A stretch of 64,000 nucleotides of DNA from CAVZVZ01 sp963778895 (lineage in GTDB: Bacteria > Actinomycetota > Acidimicrobiia > Acidimicrobiales > Acidimicrobilacustridaceae). Positions 28,410-37,656 of this stretch are shown piece by piece. The notes beneath the pieces were generated by a model, which saw only the letters and a program-made list of their open reading frames with translations, searched no databases and had not been told where the DNA came from. Made by a program: the position numbers and the translations under genes. Position 1 is the first letter of the stretch; each line of letters begins with the position of its first letter. The stretch is taken from the NCBI GenBank assembly GCA_963778895.1, contig CAVZVZ010000005.1:248001-312000 (forward strand). The letters run 5' to 3'.

Positions 28410-29036
28410 GCACTGCCTCGGACTGGAAGGCCCGGCCCGAGGGCCCGGATTACGCGTCGACACGACGACGCCTCGTCGACGCCGCCGGAGCGCATCGTGC
28501 GCGATCAGGGCGCGGCCGCGCTGCGCCTGGACTCCGTCAGTGAGAGTGTCGGCCTGCATCGCTCGTCGGTGTATCGCTACTTCGACTCCAAAGAAGATCT
28601 GCTCACCGCCGTCGTCGTGCAGTCGACGTTGCGGGTCGGTCGAGAAGTCATCGAGCGTCTCGGCGCATCGGCCAGCCCCGAGCAGCTGCTCGTCGACGGT
28701 CTGGCGATGGCGATGGCCCTCATCGCCACCGACCCGGTCCATCGCTCGTTGATGGCGCCGTCGAGCAGCGAAGCGATGACCCGCGTCGGCGACCGCGCCT
28801 TGAACGAAGGCATCCGGCCGTTGATCGAGCCGATGTTCGCCGCGGCGGCCGATCAAGGCTCGCTCCGAAAAGGTGTTACCCCCGATGATGCGCTGCGGTG
28901 GTTGCGCATCGTCGCCACAGGACTGTTCCGCGCGCCCGACATCGTGCCGGATCTCGACGAGCTCACCCGCATGCTCGAGCTCATGCTCGTGCCGGCATTG
29001 CTCGACGCGACACGCGTCGGTCCGTCGACCCGGTGA
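28406..29036 (+). CDS. TetR-family regulator (one frameshift)
   Basis: A 209-residue protein from ATG 28406, coupled to the P450 stop. One +1 break near 28490 separates the first 28 residues. The helix-turn-helix is visible (RIVRDQGAAALRLDSVSESVGLHRSSVYRYF, with the typical SKEDLL after it). The rest is the alpha-helical ligand-binding domain. It very probably senses a pathway compound and controls the operon and the divergent VOC gene, though the operator has not been proven. Confidence 0.85.
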
Positions 29037-29103
29037 GCTCCGCACCGCGCGGCGCCGGTATGTCTGGCATGGTGTGCGGAGACACGGAACCGGAGGTCGC
29101 GAG

Positions 29104-29487
29104 ATGATGGATGTGCGCAATGTGCGCGACGTGGAGCCCGAGGTCGAGCACAACGGCACCGTGCCGGTGTGGTGGCTGATCCGGCCCCGCGAGATGAAGG
29201 ACGCGACCGACGGCGGCTACCTGGAGCTCGCCAACGAGTTCGAGGTCGCGGTCGGCGGTGAGGTGTTCCCTCACAGCCATCCGACGCACGAGTTCTATTT
29301 CGTGATGACCGGCGAAGGCGTCATGACCATCGGTGGGCAGGAGCGTCCGGTGGTGCCGGGCGACCTCATCCAGATCCCGCCCGACGAGGTCCACAGCCTC
29401 CGCCCGACCGGCGACGCGCCGATCCACTGCTTCTGCTTCGCGGTGGGCATGAAGGACGCCGAACCGATCGACTACACGAATCACTGA
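29104..29487 (+). CDS. cupin-domain protein
   Basis: A 127-residue single cupin from ATG 29104 with GGAGG 7 nt upstream. The motif 1 metal site (G.VFPHSHPTHEFYFV.TGEGVMTIG) and motif 2 (PGDLIQIPPDEVHSLRPTG) are both complete, with the His, His, Glu and His ligands. It probably binds a divalent metal and could be a small dioxygenase, isomerase or sensor. It follows the catabolic operon by 67 bp in the same direction and is free of frame breaks. Confidence 0.82.
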   Translation: MMDVRNVRDVEPEVEHNGTVPVWWLIRPREMKDATDGGYLELANEFEVAVGGEVFPHSHPTHEFYFVMTGEGVMTIGGQERPVVPGDLIQIPPDEVHSLRPTGDAPIHCFCFAVGMKDAEPIDYTNH

Positions 29488-29501
29488 CGAGCGGCGAGCG
29501 C

Positions 29502-30150
29502 TCAGTCGGTAACCAGCAGGTACAAGCTGTCGCCCAGCAGCCAAAGCCCGGCAACGAGCGAGATGATCACGATCGCTTGATCGCGGTGGGAGTCGATCCA
29601 CTCACGCAACCGCCGGAGCCGCTCCGTTGCTTCCTCGTGGCGGAACACGGTGTACAGCTCGATGGCGAGAAGTGACGCGGTCGACAACAGACAGAAGTAG
29701 AGGAGCGTCAGGTACTCCCACACTCCGGTGAGCGACGCGGTGAGCACGACCATGGCCCCGGCGGCCACGAGGCTCCACGGCTGAAGAAAGAAGCCGAGCA
29801 ACGCCGCGCTGCCATACGACATCTTGTCGAGACGCGCCATCCAACTCGGAGGCGGATGCGGCTGGCCGATGCGGCGGCGTTGGCGGACCGCGATGCCGAT
29901 GAGCAACACACCCAACAAGAGCTTGATCACGAGGGCAGAAGGTTGATGGGGCCGACTTCGGTGCGAGCGGCTCGCCACCGGTGACGATGACGGTCGCCCC
30001 GACCACGACGCCGAGGCAAGCCATCCAACTCAGCACGAACGCCAAACCAACGCGAGTTCCGCGCGCCGTGCTGAGCAACAGGATGAGCGCGGTGACGGGG
30101 AACGGCTCGAGCGTGACCGCGAGCCCGATGATCGTCAGGTCGAGCAGCAT
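29502..30150 (-). CDS. GAP-family membrane protein (one frameshift)
   Basis: From ATG 30150, corrected for one +1 break near 29945, this gives 215 residues with six membrane segments. The pattern (an N-terminal LTIIGLAVTLEPFPVTALILLLST helix, the GLAFVLSWMACLGVV helix, and a basic loop with the IGQPHPPPSWMARLDKM segment) is that of the actinobacterial GAP family, which includes mycobacterial proteins involved in moving glycolipids to the surface. Its ATG overlaps the stop of the glycosyltransferase gene by one base, so both are one operon. That supports a role in exporting or handling a glycolipid. Confidence 0.72.
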
Positions 30151-31682
30151 CAGCCGGCGGCAGTCATGGCCTCGCGGCGCACGCAGGACTCATCCTCGAG
30201 TTGCCAGATCTGGAGACGATCGAGGTCAGGCTGGCGCTGATAGCACTCCTGCAGAATCGTTCCGAACGAATAGTGATCCGGTCGATAGTGCGTCCAACCG
30301 TCGAGTCCCGACCCCGTCATGTCGACGATCAGCGCCGGTGGATGAGCACGCAGGTCGCTGTCGAAGATCGGCCACCGCCAGCGCCACGGTCGAGTGTGTT
30401 CGGGGTCTTTGGGCGGGTTGGTGCGGTCCGCCCACTTACCTGTCAGGTAGCCGACCGACAAGAAGCGCGCCGCGGGCAACCGTTCGGCACGCCAGTAGAC
30501 CTCCGGCATCGCTCCCCAAACCAGGATGCGGTCATCATGCCCGGTGTGCTGCTGGATCGCGGCGATCAGGTCCGGCTTCACCCGCCCGGCGTCGAACGCC
30601 GGCAGTACTGCGAGCAGGGTGCAAACCACGGCGATCACCGATGCGCCCAGCATCGTGTAGTTCACCGTTCGCCGGCTTTCCTTCGAGAGCACCCAGCCGG
30701 CGAGCACCGCAGTGGGCGGGACCAGCAACTGGAAGTAATGAAAGATGAAACGGAAGCCCGGGATGATGGCGATCAGCGCGCCGATCAGCCACCACCACAC
30801 CACCGCGTCCACCTCACGGAGATGCGCCCGGCTCCGCCAGCTCGCGGCCAGCGCCGGGAGGTGGAAGCCCACGAACACCGCCACGACGACCAGCAGCACT
30901 CCGACGATGCGCCAGCCACCCACCTGCCCGTCGAGGAAGTCGGACGTCTGCACCCAAGCCCACTCCCACACGCGACTGAGCCCGAAGGGCAGACCGGTCA
31001 CCACAACGGCCGACACCAATCCGATGGCCACCGCCAACGCGCCCACGACGCGAGGTCGACGCTGCCAGACGACACATCCAACCGGCGCCGCCATGGCGAA
31101 GAAGGGCTGTTTCACCATGCCCGCCACTCCCACCAAGGCACCTGCGGCGACCAGACAGATGAGACGTTGCGACAATCGCCGATCCCGCCCGACCAGTGCG
31201 ACCCACACCGCAGCGCACGCGGGCAGGAGCGCGAACAGTTCGAAGTTCGCGGCCTGACCATCGGCGGGAAGAAATGCCACCGTGCCGAGTACGAGTAGAA
31301 CGCCGGCCGCCGCTGCTCCGCGCCGGTTGCCACCGACCCGGAGGACGATGCGGGCGACGACGAAGCCCGCGCCGGCTACCCCCAGAACGAGGAACCAGCG
31401 CAAAAGGCGGAGGTCGACGGTGCCCAACATGTGCTCGGACAGCGAATAGAGCCACGGCAGCAACGGCGGTTTCCGGTCGAGCGCGTCGATGTACAGCTTG
31501 CCGCCCCGACCCATCGTCAGCCCCATGGCCGCCAGGTACGACTCGTCGACGTCGAACATCCGGGCTGACACGAGGCCGGGCAGCCGCGTGAGGACCGTCA
31601 GTACGAGCAGCGCCGCACCCAACAGCCACGACCAATATCGCCCAATCCACGGGCGGTCACGGCGGCGGATCGGCTCGAACAT
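30150..31682 (-). CDS. ArnT/PMT-type membrane glycosyltransferase
   Basis: A 510-residue membrane protein from ATG 31682; the longer frame upstream overlaps an SDR gene and is not used. The first membrane helix is followed by the conserved FDVDESYLAAMG loop, whose acidic residues are catalytic in GT-C fold dolichyl-phosphate mannosyltransferase-like enzymes. About ten further helices follow, with DRKPPLLPWLYSL and FHYFQLLVPP motifs. The C-terminal 120 residues are soluble. It should transfer a sugar from a lipid-phosphate donor on the outer face of the membrane. It is coupled to the GAP-type gene. Confidence 0.8.
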   Translation of the reverse strand: MFEPIRRRDRPWIGRYWSWLLGAALLVLTVLTRLPGLVSARMFDVDESYLAAMGLTMGRGGKLYIDALDRKPPLLPWLYSLSEHMLGTVDLRLLRWFLVLGVAGAGFVVARIVLRVGGNRRGAAAAGVLLVLGTVAFLPADGQAANFELFALLPACAAVWVALVGRDRRLSQRLICLVAAGALVGVAGMVKQPFFAMAAPVGCVVWQRRPRVVGALAVAIGLVSAVVVTGLPFGLSRVWEWAWVQTSDFLDGQVGGWRIVGVLLVVVAVFVGFHLPALAASWRSRAHLREVDAVVWWWLIGALIAIIPGFRFIFHYFQLLVPPTAVLAGWVLSKESRRTVNYTMLGASVIAVVCTLLAVLPAFDAGRVKPDLIAAIQQHTGHDDRILVWGAMPEVYWRAERLPAARFLSVGYLTGKWADRTNPPKDPEHTRPWRWRWPIFDSDLRAHPPALIVDMTGSGLDGWTHYRPDHYSFGTILQECYQRQPDLDRLQIWQLEDESCVRREAMTAAG

Positions 31683-31729
31683 GGTGCCGAACCCTACGTC
31701 GGCTATAGATGAACCATCACGCGGGGGCC

Positions 31730-32521
31730 CTACAGGGGCTCTATCGGCATCGTGAAAGCGGGTGATTCGACCCCGCCGTCGACCTCGAAGATCTTGCCGG
31801 TTACCCAGGACGACGCTGGTGACGTGAGATACAGCGCGGCGGCTGCGATGTCTTCGACCTGGCCGACCCGGCGCATCGGAGTGTTCTCCTCGAGCTCCCG
31901 GCGGATGCTGTCGTCGGTCAGCACCGTGGCCAGCGCGTCGGTCTCGACCCCGCCGACCTCGATGGCGTTGACCCTCACCTTTGGCGCGAGCTCGGGCGCC
32001 ATCATCTTCGTCATGAACGACAGCGCGGCCTTCGCGGTCCCATAGGAGGTGAACCCCGCCTGCACCATGCTCCCCGCCCGCGACGAGATGTTGACGATGG
32101 CGCCACCGCCGGCGGTTTCGACCATGTGAGGCACGGTGAACCGCGTCATCAAGAACGCGGACGTGACGTTGAAGCGGAACGCTTGCTCGAACGCACGCTC
32201 GCTCGTGCGAAGTAGCGGCTGCGGAGGCCACCCACCCGCATTGTTGACGAGGATGTCGATCCTTCCGAACTCCGCCATCGCCGCCGCGACCAGAGCCTCC
32301 AGCTGAGGCCGTTCCGTCACGTCGGTCGGCACCACGAGGGCACGCCGGCCGCGGTCGCGGATCTCGCTCGCCGTGTCCTCGAGCTGGTCGACGGAACGGG
32401 CCGCACACACCACGTCGGCACCCGCTTCGGCAAGGGCGAGCGCGATACCGCGGCCGATGCCACGACCGGCACCCGTAACGATCGCTACGTTGTCGGTCAC
32501 CTTGAACCTGTCGAGGATCAT
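31730..32521 (-). CDS. SDR oxidoreductase
   Basis: A 263-residue SDR starting at ATG 32521 behind AAGGGG; a further upstream ATG at 32584 adds an unrelated N-terminus. The nucleotide motif TGAGRGIGRG, the LVNNAGGWP strand, the Ser in NISSRAG, the SYGTAKAAL active-site Tyr and Lys, and the C-terminal DGGVESP are all present. It is of the classical 3-ketoacyl reductase-like type. The substrate is unclear, but it is divergent from the amine dehydrogenase-like gene, sharing a 68-bp promoter region. Confidence 0.88.
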   Translation of the reverse strand: MILDRFKVTDNVAIVTGAGRGIGRGIALALAEAGADVVCAARSVDQLEDTASEIRDRGRRALVVPTDVTERPQLEALVAAAMAEFGRIDILVNNAGGWPPQPLLRTSERAFEQAFRFNVTSAFLMTRFTVPHMVETAGGGAIVNISSRAGSMVQAGFTSYGTAKAALSFMTKMMAPELAPKVRVNAIEVGGVETDALATVLTDDSIRRELEENTPMRRVGQVEDIAAAALYLTSPASSWVTGKIFEVDGGVESPAFTMPIEPL

Positions 32522-32589
32522 CGTTTCCCCTTGGTCGGGCCGTCGTTGGTCGAGACCGTCGGGGAACCGTAGCAACGGAGGCACAAGCC

Positions 32590-33642
32590 ATGACCTACCG
32601 GGTCATCCAGTGGGCGACCGGCAACGTCGGCCGCGCTGCGATCGAGGGCATCGTGAATCATCCCGACCTCGAGCTCGTCGGCGCGTACGTGTACAGCGAT
32701 CAGAAGGCGGGCCGCGACATCGGTGAGGTGTGCGGGCTCGGGGCGCTCGGAGTCGTCGCCACCAACGACGTCGACGAGATCCTCGCTCTCGACGCCGACT
32801 GCGTCGTCTACAGCCCCATGCTCGCCAATCCGCCCGATGTGGTGCGTCTCCTCGCCTCGGGAAAGAGTGTGGTGACGCCGGTCGGATGGGTGTATCCGTT
32901 CCGCAGCCACGACCTCACGGCGATCGAGGCGGCATGCCACGAAGGCAATGCCTCACTCCACGGCACCGGCATCAATCCCGGAGGCATCACCGAGCAACTG
33001 CCTCTCGTGTTATCGGCGTTCTGCACGAACATCCGCGGCGTGCGGGCCGAGGAGTTCTCCGACATCCGGACCTACGCCACCGAGTTCGTCGTTCGCGACG
33101 TGATGTTGTTCGGCCACACGCCCGAGGAGAGCGCGAACAGCTCCATGCTGTCGATCCTGGGCGACGGCTTCTGTCAATCGATAGACATGGTGGCCGATGC
33201 CCTCGGCGTCACGCTCGACGACGAGAAGCGCACGACTCACGAGATGGCGGTGACGACCGAGCCGATCGATACTCCCGTTGGCGTGATCGAGGCTGGCACG
33301 GTGGCCGCACAACGCTTCACTTGGGAAGGCACGATCGACGGCCGCTCCTTCGTCACCGTGCGCGTGAACTGGTTGATGGGAGAGGACCATCTCGACCCTC
33401 CGTGGACATTCGGCCCCGAAGGTGAGCGGTTCGAGATCGAGTTCGATGCCGACCCACCGCTGCGCGCCAGCTTCCACGGCATGCACCCGCCGAGTGTCGA
33501 GACGGCCGACCTCGATCGCAACGAGGGCATCCTGGCCACCGCCATGCATTGCGTGAACGCCATCCCGTACGTGGTCGACGCCGAACCCGGTATTCGGACG
33601 TTCCTCGATCTTCCGCTGATGCCGGGACGGGCCGGCATCTAG
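32590..33642 (+). CDS. NAD(P)H-dependent amine dehydrogenase / dihydrodipicolinate reductase-like protein
   Basis: A 350-residue protein from ATG 32590 behind GGAGG. The N-terminal nucleotide fold is clear (YRVIQWATGNVGRAAIEGI, then VGAYVYSDQKAGRDIGEVCG). The domain GTGINPGGITEQLPL is the conserved catalytic segment of the group. Homologous proteins in actinobacteria include 2,4-diaminopentanoate dehydrogenase-like enzymes and members of steroid or terpenoid catabolic clusters. It ends one base before the convergent SDR gene. Confidence 0.78.
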   Translation: MTYRVIQWATGNVGRAAIEGIVNHPDLELVGAYVYSDQKAGRDIGEVCGLGALGVVATNDVDEILALDADCVVYSPMLANPPDVVRLLASGKSVVTPVGWVYPFRSHDLTAIEAACHEGNASLHGTGINPGGITEQLPLVLSAFCTNIRGVRAEEFSDIRTYATEFVVRDVMLFGHTPEESANSSMLSILGDGFCQSIDMVADALGVTLDDEKRTTHEMAVTTEPIDTPVGVIEAGTVAAQRFTWEGTIDGRSFVTVRVNWLMGEDHLDPPWTFGPEGERFEIEFDADPPLRASFHGMHPPSVETADLDRNEGILATAMHCVNAIPYVVDAEPGIRTFLDLPLMPGRAGI

Positions 33643-34461
33643 TCAGAACATCGCCGCCAGGGCGTCGGTGAGGTCTTGGCCCGCGACCGAGCCACCGTCC
33701 GCGACGAACTCCATGCCGGTGCAATACGAGGATTCGTCGGATGCCAAGAACAGCGCCAGCCGCGCGATCTCTATCGGGCGGCCGGTACGAGGGATCGGCT
33801 GTGCGGCACTGCGCGCGTCGGCCACAGCCAGCTCCGGATTCGGGTCGATTGCACCCGTTTGAGGTGGCTCGACCATCACCGGTTCGTGGGCGTTCGTCAT
33901 CGGGGTTGCGACACCTCCCGGATGCAGTGAGTTGACGCGCACCCCATGCGGACCGAACTCGATCGCCGCGGTCTTCGTCACGCCCCGCAGACCCCATTTG
34001 GAGGCCACATAGGCGCCGATCATCGACATGCCGACCATGCCCCCCGTGGAGGACACGTTGATGATCGAGCCGCGTCCGGCGTCCACCATCGTCCCCCCGA
34101 CGATCTTCATCCCGAGAATGGGGCCGATCAGGTTGATCGCCAGGACCTGCTCGAGGTCCGCTCGCTCGAGCGTGACGATCGGACCCGTTCGCAGGATCCC
34201 GGCGTTGTTGACCAGAATGTCGGGCTGGCCGTATTGCAGGATCGTCTCGTGCAGGACCGCTCGCCAATTCGCCTCGTCGGTGACGTCGAGATGTACAAAG
34301 GTCGCCGCTGCACCTATGTCGTTGGCCACGTGCTTGCCCTCGGCGTCGAGCACATCGCCCAGCACCACCCGCGCGCCCTCGGCCGCGAACAGGCGGGCCT
34401 CGGCCTCACCCATGCCCCGAGCGGCGCCGGTGATGATCGCCGTCTTGCCTTCCAATCGCAT
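33643..34461 (-). CDS. SDR oxidoreductase
   Basis: A 272-residue SDR from ATG 34461. The coenzyme motif TGAARGMGEA, Asp at the end of the second strand (GDVLD), ILVNNAGILR, Ser in NVSSTGG and the active-site Y-x-x-x-K (GAYVASKWGL) are present. The C-terminal part has ASDESSYCTGMEFVADGG, typical of classical SDRs. An Asp at strand 2 favours NAD over NADP. The pathway is unknown; the flanking genes suggest degradation of a cyclic alcohol or ketone. It is divergent from ppsA. Confidence 0.88.
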   Translation of the reverse strand: MRLEGKTAIITGAARGMGEAEARLFAAEGARVVLGDVLDAEGKHVANDIGAAATFVHLDVTDEANWRAVLHETILQYGQPDILVNNAGILRTGPIVTLERADLEQVLAINLIGPILGMKIVGGTMVDAGRGSIINVSSTGGMVGMSMIGAYVASKWGLRGVTKTAAIEFGPHGVRVNSLHPGGVATPMTNAHEPVMVEPPQTGAIDPNPELAVADARSAAQPIPRTGRPIEIARLALFLASDESSYCTGMEFVADGGSVAGQDLTDALAAMF

Positions 34462-34495
34462 GACCCAACGATGAGCCGGCCCCGTCCTCGGCGAC

Positions 34496-34510
34496 AGGGC
34501 CCGAAGTCAC
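34496..34510. promoter_or_regulatory. DosR-box-like sequence upstream of ppsA
   Basis: The reverse strand reads GTGACTTCGGGCCCT, which resembles the dormancy-regulator core GGGACTTTNGTCCC with mismatches. It lies between the SDR gene and ppsA, about 92 bp before the ppsA start. A second, closer match lies before the S2P protease gene. Confidence 0.35.
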
Positions 34511-34602
34511 ATTGCGGCCCTCCGAGCGCGGAGATCCTGGCTGGCCACGCCCGATGACCTTCGGCCCTTCCGCGCCATGGCAGGCCGCCGTACGTTTTCG
34601 CC

Positions 34603-36987
34603 GTGAGCCCTTCGCCGGACCCGAGCGGCAACCGCACGCCGACCGTCAGTTGGTTCCGAGACATCTCTCTGACGGATGCCCCGCAGTTCGGAGGCAAGGG
34701 CGCGAACCTCGGTGAGCTCACGCAGGCCGGCTTTCCCGTGCCGGCCGGCTTCGTGGTCTCAGCGGACGGTTTCCTTCGAGCGATGGACGTGGGCGGAGTG
34801 CGTTCAGAGCTGCGGGAGCAGACAGGGGCGCTCGCGACCACTGCGTCGAGCGAGTTCGAGGCGCTCTCCACCCGCCTACGGCAACTGGTTCATTCCGCCG
34901 CGGTCCCGCCGGAGATCCGCGCCGAGATCGCACGAGCCTACGAGCGCCTCGAGCCCGAGCCGAGCGTCGGTCACCAGAAGACCAACGAGGTGGTCGTGGC
35001 GATTCGCTCCTCCGCCGCGGGCGAGGACAGCGCCGAGACATCGTTCGCCGGTGTCAACGAATCGTTCACCAACGTCCACGGACTCGACGCGGTGGTGAAC
35101 AGGGTCGTCGACTGCTGGGCGTCGGCCTTCAGCCCTCGGGCGCTCGCCTACCGAGCCAGCAAGCAGGCGAGTGACGAGGTGGCGGTGGCCGTTGTCGTGC
35201 AGCTCATGGTTCGCGTCGATCGCTCGGGAGTTGCCTTCAGCGTCGATCCCACCACCCAGGACCCCAATCGGCTGATGATCGAGGCGGCGTTCGGCCAGGG
35301 CGAGGTCGTCGTCGGCGGCCAGGTGCAGCCCGACACCTACGTGGTGGATCGATCAACCAGCACCGTCGTCGAGAGTCGCCTCGGCCACCAGGCCTTCGAG
35401 ATCGTGCAGGGCTCGACGGGTGCGGACGAACGCATCGATCTGCCGCCGGGCCGCCGTGAGAAGCGCGTGCTCACCGACGCGGAGGTCCTGAACATCGCGG
35501 CCCTCGTCGAGCGCGTCGCGACCCACTACGGCGTGCCGCAAGACGTCGAGTTCGCGATCGACAACGCGGGAGATGTGTTCCTCGTCCAATCCCGACCCAT
35601 CACGACGCTCACTCGAGGCGGCGAGGCCTCCGACGTCGGCGTCGCGTTACCGACCGCGCCCGTGCTCGTCAGTGGGTTGGCGGCCGCACCCGGGTTCGCC
35701 ATCGGCAAGGTCCGCCTGTTGCTCGATCCCAGCGAAGGCCGGGCACTGCAGAACGGCGAGATCCTGGTCGCTCCCATGACCAATCCCGATTGGTTCCCGA
35801 CCATCCGCAGGGCCGGCGCGCTGGTCACCGACAGCGGCGGCACTACCTGCCACGCCGCCATCGTCAGTCGTGAGCTCGGCGTGCCCGCCGTGGTCGGCGC
35901 CCAGAACGCCACCACGATCCTGACCACGGGCCAAACCGTCACGGTCGACGGCACGCACGGATTGGTCTTCGCCGGCCAAGCGCCGCAAGCCGTGGCCGAG
36001 CCGGCGCGTCCCACGACACGTTCCACGTCGGCGATGCCGCCCTCCGAGGCAGAAGGCTCGACCGCCGAGGCGACCGGCACGCTGCTGTATGTGAACCTGG
36101 CCTTCTCGAAGAAGGCACTCGAGGCCGCCCGGTTACCGGTTGACGGTGTGGGGCTGCTGCGCGCCGAGTTCATGCTCACCGAAGCGTTGGATGGCACCCA
36201 TCCCCGCAAGCTGATCGCCGAGGGTCGATCGCAAGAGTTCGTCGAACTACTCAGCAAGTCCGTGCTCGAGGTGACCAGCGCGTTCGCGCCGCGACCGGTC
36301 ATCTACCGCACCACGGACTTCCGCACGAACGAGTTCCGCTCCCTCGAAGGTGGATCCGAATTCGAACCGAACGAGGACAACCCGATGATCGGCTATCGCG
36401 GCGTCTTTCGGTATCTGAAGGAGCCCGACGTCTTCCGCCTGGAGCTCGACGTTCTCGCTCGCGTCCGCGACCAGACACCGAACCTGCATCTGATGCTCCC
36501 GTTCGTTCGGACGGGTTGGGAGCTCGAGGCCTGCCTCGAGATGATCGACCAGAGTCCATTGGGCCGCCAACGCGGTCTTCGTCGTTGGATCATGGCCGAG
36601 GTGCCGTCGGTGATCTACCGGATCGGCGACTACGCCGCCATGGGAATCGACGGTGTGTCGATCGGCTCCAACGATCTCACGCAGCTGATGCTCGGAGTGG
36701 ACCGAGACTCCGAGATCTGCAGCGAGCTCTTCAACGAACGCGACCCCGCGGTGCTTGCGGCCATCGAAGCGATCATCAGGGCCGCGCGCGCCAACGGCCT
36801 CACGTCGTCGCTGTGCGGCCAGGCTCCGTCGAACGACCCCGGCTTCGCCGAACAGTTGGTTCGTTGGGGCATCACGTCCATCTCGGTGAGCCCCGATGTC
36901 GCGCGCCACACGCGTGAGGTGATCGGCGCCGCCGAGCAACGGTTGGTGATCGAGGCAGCTCGAAGCGCGCTGGAGGGTTCTCCGTGA
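34603..36987 (+). CDS. ppsA: phosphoenolpyruvate synthase
   Basis: A 794-residue protein, matching the family's usual length. Starts at GTG 34603. It makes PEP from pyruvate with ATP, giving AMP and phosphate. The N-terminal ATP-grasp domain has GGKGANLGEL and AIRSSAAGEDSAETSFAG. The swivelling phosphohistidine domain has DSGGTTCHAAIVSRELG with the catalytic His near residue 416. The C-terminal PEP-binding domain has GLLRAEFM, FEPNEDNPMIGYRG, a GSNDLTQLMLGVDRDS segment and the catalytic Cys in SSLCGQAPSN. It enables gluconeogenesis from lactate or amino acids. Its stop overlaps the stress-protein start by 4 bp. Confidence 0.92.
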   Translation: MSPSPDPSGNRTPTVSWFRDISLTDAPQFGGKGANLGELTQAGFPVPAGFVVSADGFLRAMDVGGVRSELREQTGALATTASSEFEALSTRLRQLVHSAAVPPEIRAEIARAYERLEPEPSVGHQKTNEVVVAIRSSAAGEDSAETSFAGVNESFTNVHGLDAVVNRVVDCWASAFSPRALAYRASKQASDEVAVAVVVQLMVRVDRSGVAFSVDPTTQDPNRLMIEAAFGQGEVVVGGQVQPDTYVVDRSTSTVVESRLGHQAFEIVQGSTGADERIDLPPGRREKRVLTDAEVLNIAALVERVATHYGVPQDVEFAIDNAGDVFLVQSRPITTLTRGGEASDVGVALPTAPVLVSGLAAAPGFAIGKVRLLLDPSEGRALQNGEILVAPMTNPDWFPTIRRAGALVTDSGGTTCHAAIVSRELGVPAVVGAQNATTILTTGQTVTVDGTHGLVFAGQAPQAVAEPARPTTRSTSAMPPSEAEGSTAEATGTLLYVNLAFSKKALEAARLPVDGVGLLRAEFMLTEALDGTHPRKLIAEGRSQEFVELLSKSVLEVTSAFAPRPVIYRTTDFRTNEFRSLEGGSEFEPNEDNPMIGYRGVFRYLKEPDVFRLELDVLARVRDQTPNLHLMLPFVRTGWELEACLEMIDQSPLGRQRGLRRWIMAEVPSVIYRIGDYAAMGIDGVSIGSNDLTQLMLGVDRDSEICSELFNERDPAVLAAIEAIIRAARANGLTSSLCGQAPSNDPGFAEQLVRWGITSISVSPDVARHTREVIGAAEQRLVIEAARSALEGSP

Positions 36988-37640
36988 TCACGGTCGTGGT
37001 GGTTGCCGCCTGGCTGCTCTGCGGTTGTGCCGTGGCGATGTTCATGGTTCGGCGGGGTCATTCGCCATACCTCTGGTTGATCCTGGTCTGCTTCGGCCCA
37101 CTGGCCATTCTCTTCGGTCTGGGCTCACGGGACGACGAGGCGACCCTTGGTCCGAAGGTGACGCGTGTGGGCGAGATCGGGTCTGGCCCCCTGCATCTGC
37201 TCTTGGGAATCGACGGCTCTCGCAGCTCACTCGACGCGGCGCGCCAGGCAGTGGTTCTGCTTGGCGAGTTCACCGGCGAGATCACCCTCGCAGCCGTTCT
37301 GGACTACGAGGCCCCGGAGACGCATCCGAGAGGCGACGCCGAGCAGGAAGCCGACGCGTGGTTGGTCGAGGCGGCCAATGCCATCGAGAACGCGGCCGGG
37401 CTCTCCCCCGGTCGGGTCGTGTTGTTCGGCGACCCCGTTCGCCAGCTCACGCGGTGGGCCGACGAGCACGGGGTGAACCTCATCGGCGTCGCGGCTCGTA
37501 GTCACTGGGCCACCCGCCACCTGCTCGCAGGGAGCGTCACGAAAGGTCTGGTCGAAAGGGCGCCCTGTCCGGTGATCGTGCTTCCCCAGCCGGTACCCAG
37601 CGACAAAGGGACTTTCGCCCCTGACCAGCGCTTCCCGTAG
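36984..37640 (+). CDS. membrane-anchored universal stress protein
   Basis: A 218-residue protein from GTG 36984, coupled to ppsA by GTGA. Two hydrophobic segments (about residues 3-22 and 28-47) precede a soluble UspA domain. The domain starts LHLLLGIDGSRSSLDAARQAV and ends with VNLIGVAARSHWATRHLLAGSVTKGLVERAPCPVIVL, which holds the Gly and Ser residues of the nucleotide-binding loop in near-canonical form. A membrane-tethered UspA domain is less usual than the free form. The neighbouring S2P protease suggests a stress-response unit. Confidence 0.8.
   Translation: MITVVVVAAWLLCGCAVAMFMVRRGHSPYLWLILVCFGPLAILFGLGSRDDEATLGPKVTRVGEIGSGPLHLLLGIDGSRSSLDAARQAVVLLGEFTGEITLAAVLDYEAPETHPRGDAEQEADAWLVEAANAIENAAGLSPGRVVLFGDPVRQLTRWADEHGVNLIGVAARSHWATRHLLAGSVTKGLVERAPCPVIVLPQPVPSDKGTFAPDQRFP
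37608..37621. promoter_or_regulatory. DosR-box-like sequence before the S2P protease gene
   Basis: GGGACTTTCGCCCC, with flanking AAA and TGA, closely resembles the GGGACTTTNGTCCC core recognised by the mycobacterial dormancy regulator DosR. It lies inside the 3' end of the stress-protein gene, 36 bp before the protease GTG, a workable promoter distance. Matching by eye only. Confidence 0.4.
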
Positions 37641-37656
37641 GAGGGAGGCTGACCTT

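Noticed and set aside
30150..32591. Long version of the glycosyltransferase frame (813 codons)
   Set aside because: The first 300 codons overlap the SDR gene in another frame. The membrane protein begins at ATG 31682 just before its first helix.
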